Origin: Winogradskyella sp. J14-2
GTDB taxonomy: Bacteria > Bacteroidota > Bacteroidia > Flavobacteriales > Flavobacteriaceae
Assembly (NCBI RefSeq): GCF_001971725.1
Contig: NZ_CP019388.1
Coordinates: 2,418,001 to 2,482,000, forward strand
DNA: 64,000 bases
Direction of reading: 5' to 3'
In this document: one piece after another, positions 62,954 to 64,000 of the stretch
Numbering within the stretch: the stretch's first letter is position 1
Layout: each line of letters opens with the position of its first letter
Program-made: the position numbers and the translations under genes
The notes under the pieces: generated by a model
The model's input: only the letters and a program-made list of their open reading frames with translations
The model's database searches: none
Told to the model about the DNA's origin: nothing

Positions 62954-63778
62954 TTATACAGCAACAACACCTTTAATATGTGGGTGTGGGTTATAATCGA
63001 CAAGCGTGAAATCTTCAAATTTAAAATCGAAAATATCATTTACCTCTGGATTGAGAATCATTTTCGGTAGAGGTCTTATGTCTCTAGAGAGCTGTAATTC
63101 TAATTGTTCTAAATGGTTGTTGTATATGTGTGCATCTCCAAAAGTATGGATAAATTCACCTGGCTGGTAACCACAAGCTTGTGCCATCATCAGAGTAAAT
63201 AATGCATAAGAAGCAATGTTGAAAGGAACACCTAAAAAGATATCTGCGCTGCGTTGATAGAGCTGACATGATAATTTACCATCCGCAACATAAAATTGAA
63301 AAAATGCATGGCAAGGAGGTAAAGCGGCTTTACCATTAGCTACATTCTCTGAGAAAGACTTAGAAGTGTCTGGTAATACAGAAGGGTTCCAAGCAGAAAC
63401 CAACATTCTTCTACTGTTAGGATTGTTCTTAAGCGTTTCTATGACTTCCTTAATTTGATCTATTTCTTCACTCGCCCAATTACGCCATTGGTGACCATAA
63501 ACAGGGCCTAAATCTCCATTTTCGTCTGCCCATTCGTTCCAGATTCTAACACCATTTTCGGTTAAGTAGTTAATGTTAGTATCTCCTTTAAGAAACCAAA
63601 GTAACTCGTATATAATAGACTTAAGGTGTAGTTTTTTGGTAGTTACCATAGGAAAGCCTTCGTTCAGGTCAAAACGCATTTGGTAGCCAAATACACTTTT
63701 GGTACCTGTGCCTGTTCTATCTCCTTTTTCGTTTCCGTTTTCTAATACGTGCTTTACTAAGTCGTGATATTGTTTCAT
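62954..63778 (-). CDS. thyA: thymidylate synthase
   Basis: The product is 274 residues from the ATG at 63778. The frame continues to 63808, but that stretch is a palindromic repeat and would add unusual residues before [12 protein letters not shown]. It methylates dUMP to dTMP with methylene-tetrahydrofolate. [20 protein letters not shown], WDxW-like [22 protein letters not shown], the catalytic Cys in [33 protein letters not shown] and [18 protein letters not shown] are all present. Length is normal. DHFR, the enzyme that recycles its product, lies 1.5 kb downstream on the same strand. Confidence 0.96.
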   Translation of the reverse strand: MKQYHDLVKHVLENGNEKGDRTGTGTKSVFGYQMRFDLNEGFPMVTTKKLHLKSIIYELLWFLKGDTNINYLTENGVRIWNEWADENGDLGPVYGHQWRNWASEEIDQIKEVIETLKNNPNSRRMLVSAWNPSVLPDTSKSFSENVANGKAALPPCHAFFQFYVADGKLSCQLYQRSADIFLGVPFNIASYALFTLMMAQACGYQPGEFIHTFGDAHIYNNHLEQLELQLSRDIRPLPKMILNPEVNDIFDFKFEDFTLVDYNPHPHIKGVVAV

Positions 63779-63784
63779 GCATAC

Positions 63785-63802
63785 TTCCTGCGAAAGCAGG
63801 AA
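63785..63802. repeat. palindromic hairpin repeat (TTCCTGC-GAAA-GCAGGAA)
   Basis: A perfect 7-bp stem with a GAAA tetraloop lies 7 bases before the thyA ATG, in the 5' leader. Hairpins of the TTCCTGCxxxxGCAGGAA type are common dispersed repeats in flavobacteria. In RNA the GNRA loop would be very stable and could affect thyA translation. Confidence 0.65.
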
Positions 63803-63862
63803 TCTCATTTAATTAAACTTTATTTTTAAGCGAAATGCAAATAGCATAATGCAAAAACGAAA

Positions 63863-63897
63863 ATAAAAAAAAGCTTCAAAACCATTGATTTGAAGCC
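63863..63897 (-). terminator. intrinsic terminator of a minus-strand gene beyond the window
   Basis: On the minus strand GCTTCAAA pairs with TTTGAAGC over an 8-base loop, followed by TTTTTTTTATTTTCG. It points to a gene on the minus strand to the right of base 64000. Confidence 0.7.
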
Positions 63898-63944
63898 TTG
63901 TATAATATAAAAAGTTATTAACTGTAAATAATCGATATTCCAGC

Positions 63945-63974
63945 TTTCACTTCGACAAGCTCAATGTAACACGC
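63945..63974 (+). repeat. short dispersed flavobacterial repeat (CACTTCGACAAGCTCAATG type)
   Basis: TTCACTTCGACAAGCTCAATGTAAC shares CACTTCGAC and the CTCA-TG core with the unit at 46554-46583. It lies in the intergenic region at the right end of the window. Confidence 0.6.
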
Positions 63975-64000
63975 AAGAATTGGTTTTTTACCCTATAATC

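Noticed and set aside
63779..63808. Longer thyA start
   Set aside because: The extension is formed by a palindromic repeat; the usual ThyA N-terminus begins at 63778.
1..64000. CRISPR arrays, insertion sequences, phage genes, rRNA
   Set aside because: No regularly spaced direct repeats, transposase or integrase motifs, phage structural genes or rRNA sequence were seen in the window.

Overview
The window looks like a chromosomal segment of a member of the Flavobacteriaceae (Bacteroidota), most likely marine. The reasons are low G+C, two proteins with C-terminal type IX secretion (T9SS) sorting domains, many lipoproteins whose Cys is followed by acidic residues, a hybrid two-component regulator, an ECF sigma/FecR/TonB-receptor cassette, a beta-glucan utilisation locus, and a tRNA promoter that fits the Bacteroidota TTTG-N18-TAnnTTTG consensus.

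Layout. 1-7373 is housekeeping: the 3' end of bamA, two Skp/OmpH chaperones, murI, a gamma-carbonic-anhydrase-like protein, a SpoU methyltransferase, mutS, then tRNA-Gly(GCC) and tRNA-Leu(UAA). After a small STAS-like gene, 8228-23197 is a long minus-strand run. It holds cardiolipin synthase, an HdeD-like protein, a HAD phosphatase lipoprotein, a PCMD lipoprotein, a beta-barrel, a PsiE-like protein, an OprB-type porin, two tandem exported amidohydrolases, another barrel, a tiny ACP-like protein and a hybrid histidine kinase. 23498-27472 (minus) is a TonB receptor with an STN domain, FecR and an ECF sigma factor. It faces two acidic lipoproteins (27729-29328, plus) and is followed by a large T9SS protein.

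32103-53347 is a beta-1,3(1,6)-glucan locus on the plus strand. It contains a membrane-spanning Y_Y_Y/LuxR regulator, a glycosidase fused to an outer-membrane beta-barrel, two carbohydrate-binding-type lipoproteins, GH16, a very large GH94/GH149-like phosphorylase, a GH17 lipoprotein, a GH30 lipoprotein, a GPH sugar symporter, a cytoplasmic GH17, a T9SS carbohydrate-binding protein and a LacI regulator. No SusC/SusD pair is present, although both ends of the locus lie inside the window. My reading is that surface GH16/GH30/GH17 enzymes cut the glucan, the barrel-fused glycosidase may supply the outer-membrane passage, the symporter crosses the inner membrane, and cytoplasmic GH17 plus the phosphorylase finish degradation with release of glucose-1-phosphate.

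53409-64000 returns to housekeeping and envelope genes: an Ala/Asp-repeat lipoprotein, KDO transferase, a sugar aminotransferase, galE, a third amidohydrolase, a small conserved protein, lspA, fabD, a 2TM-dihydrofolate reductase fusion, a CBM48-like protein, a TonB-C-domain protein and thyA. Short flavobacterial-type palindromic repeats lie near 46554, 63785 and 63945.
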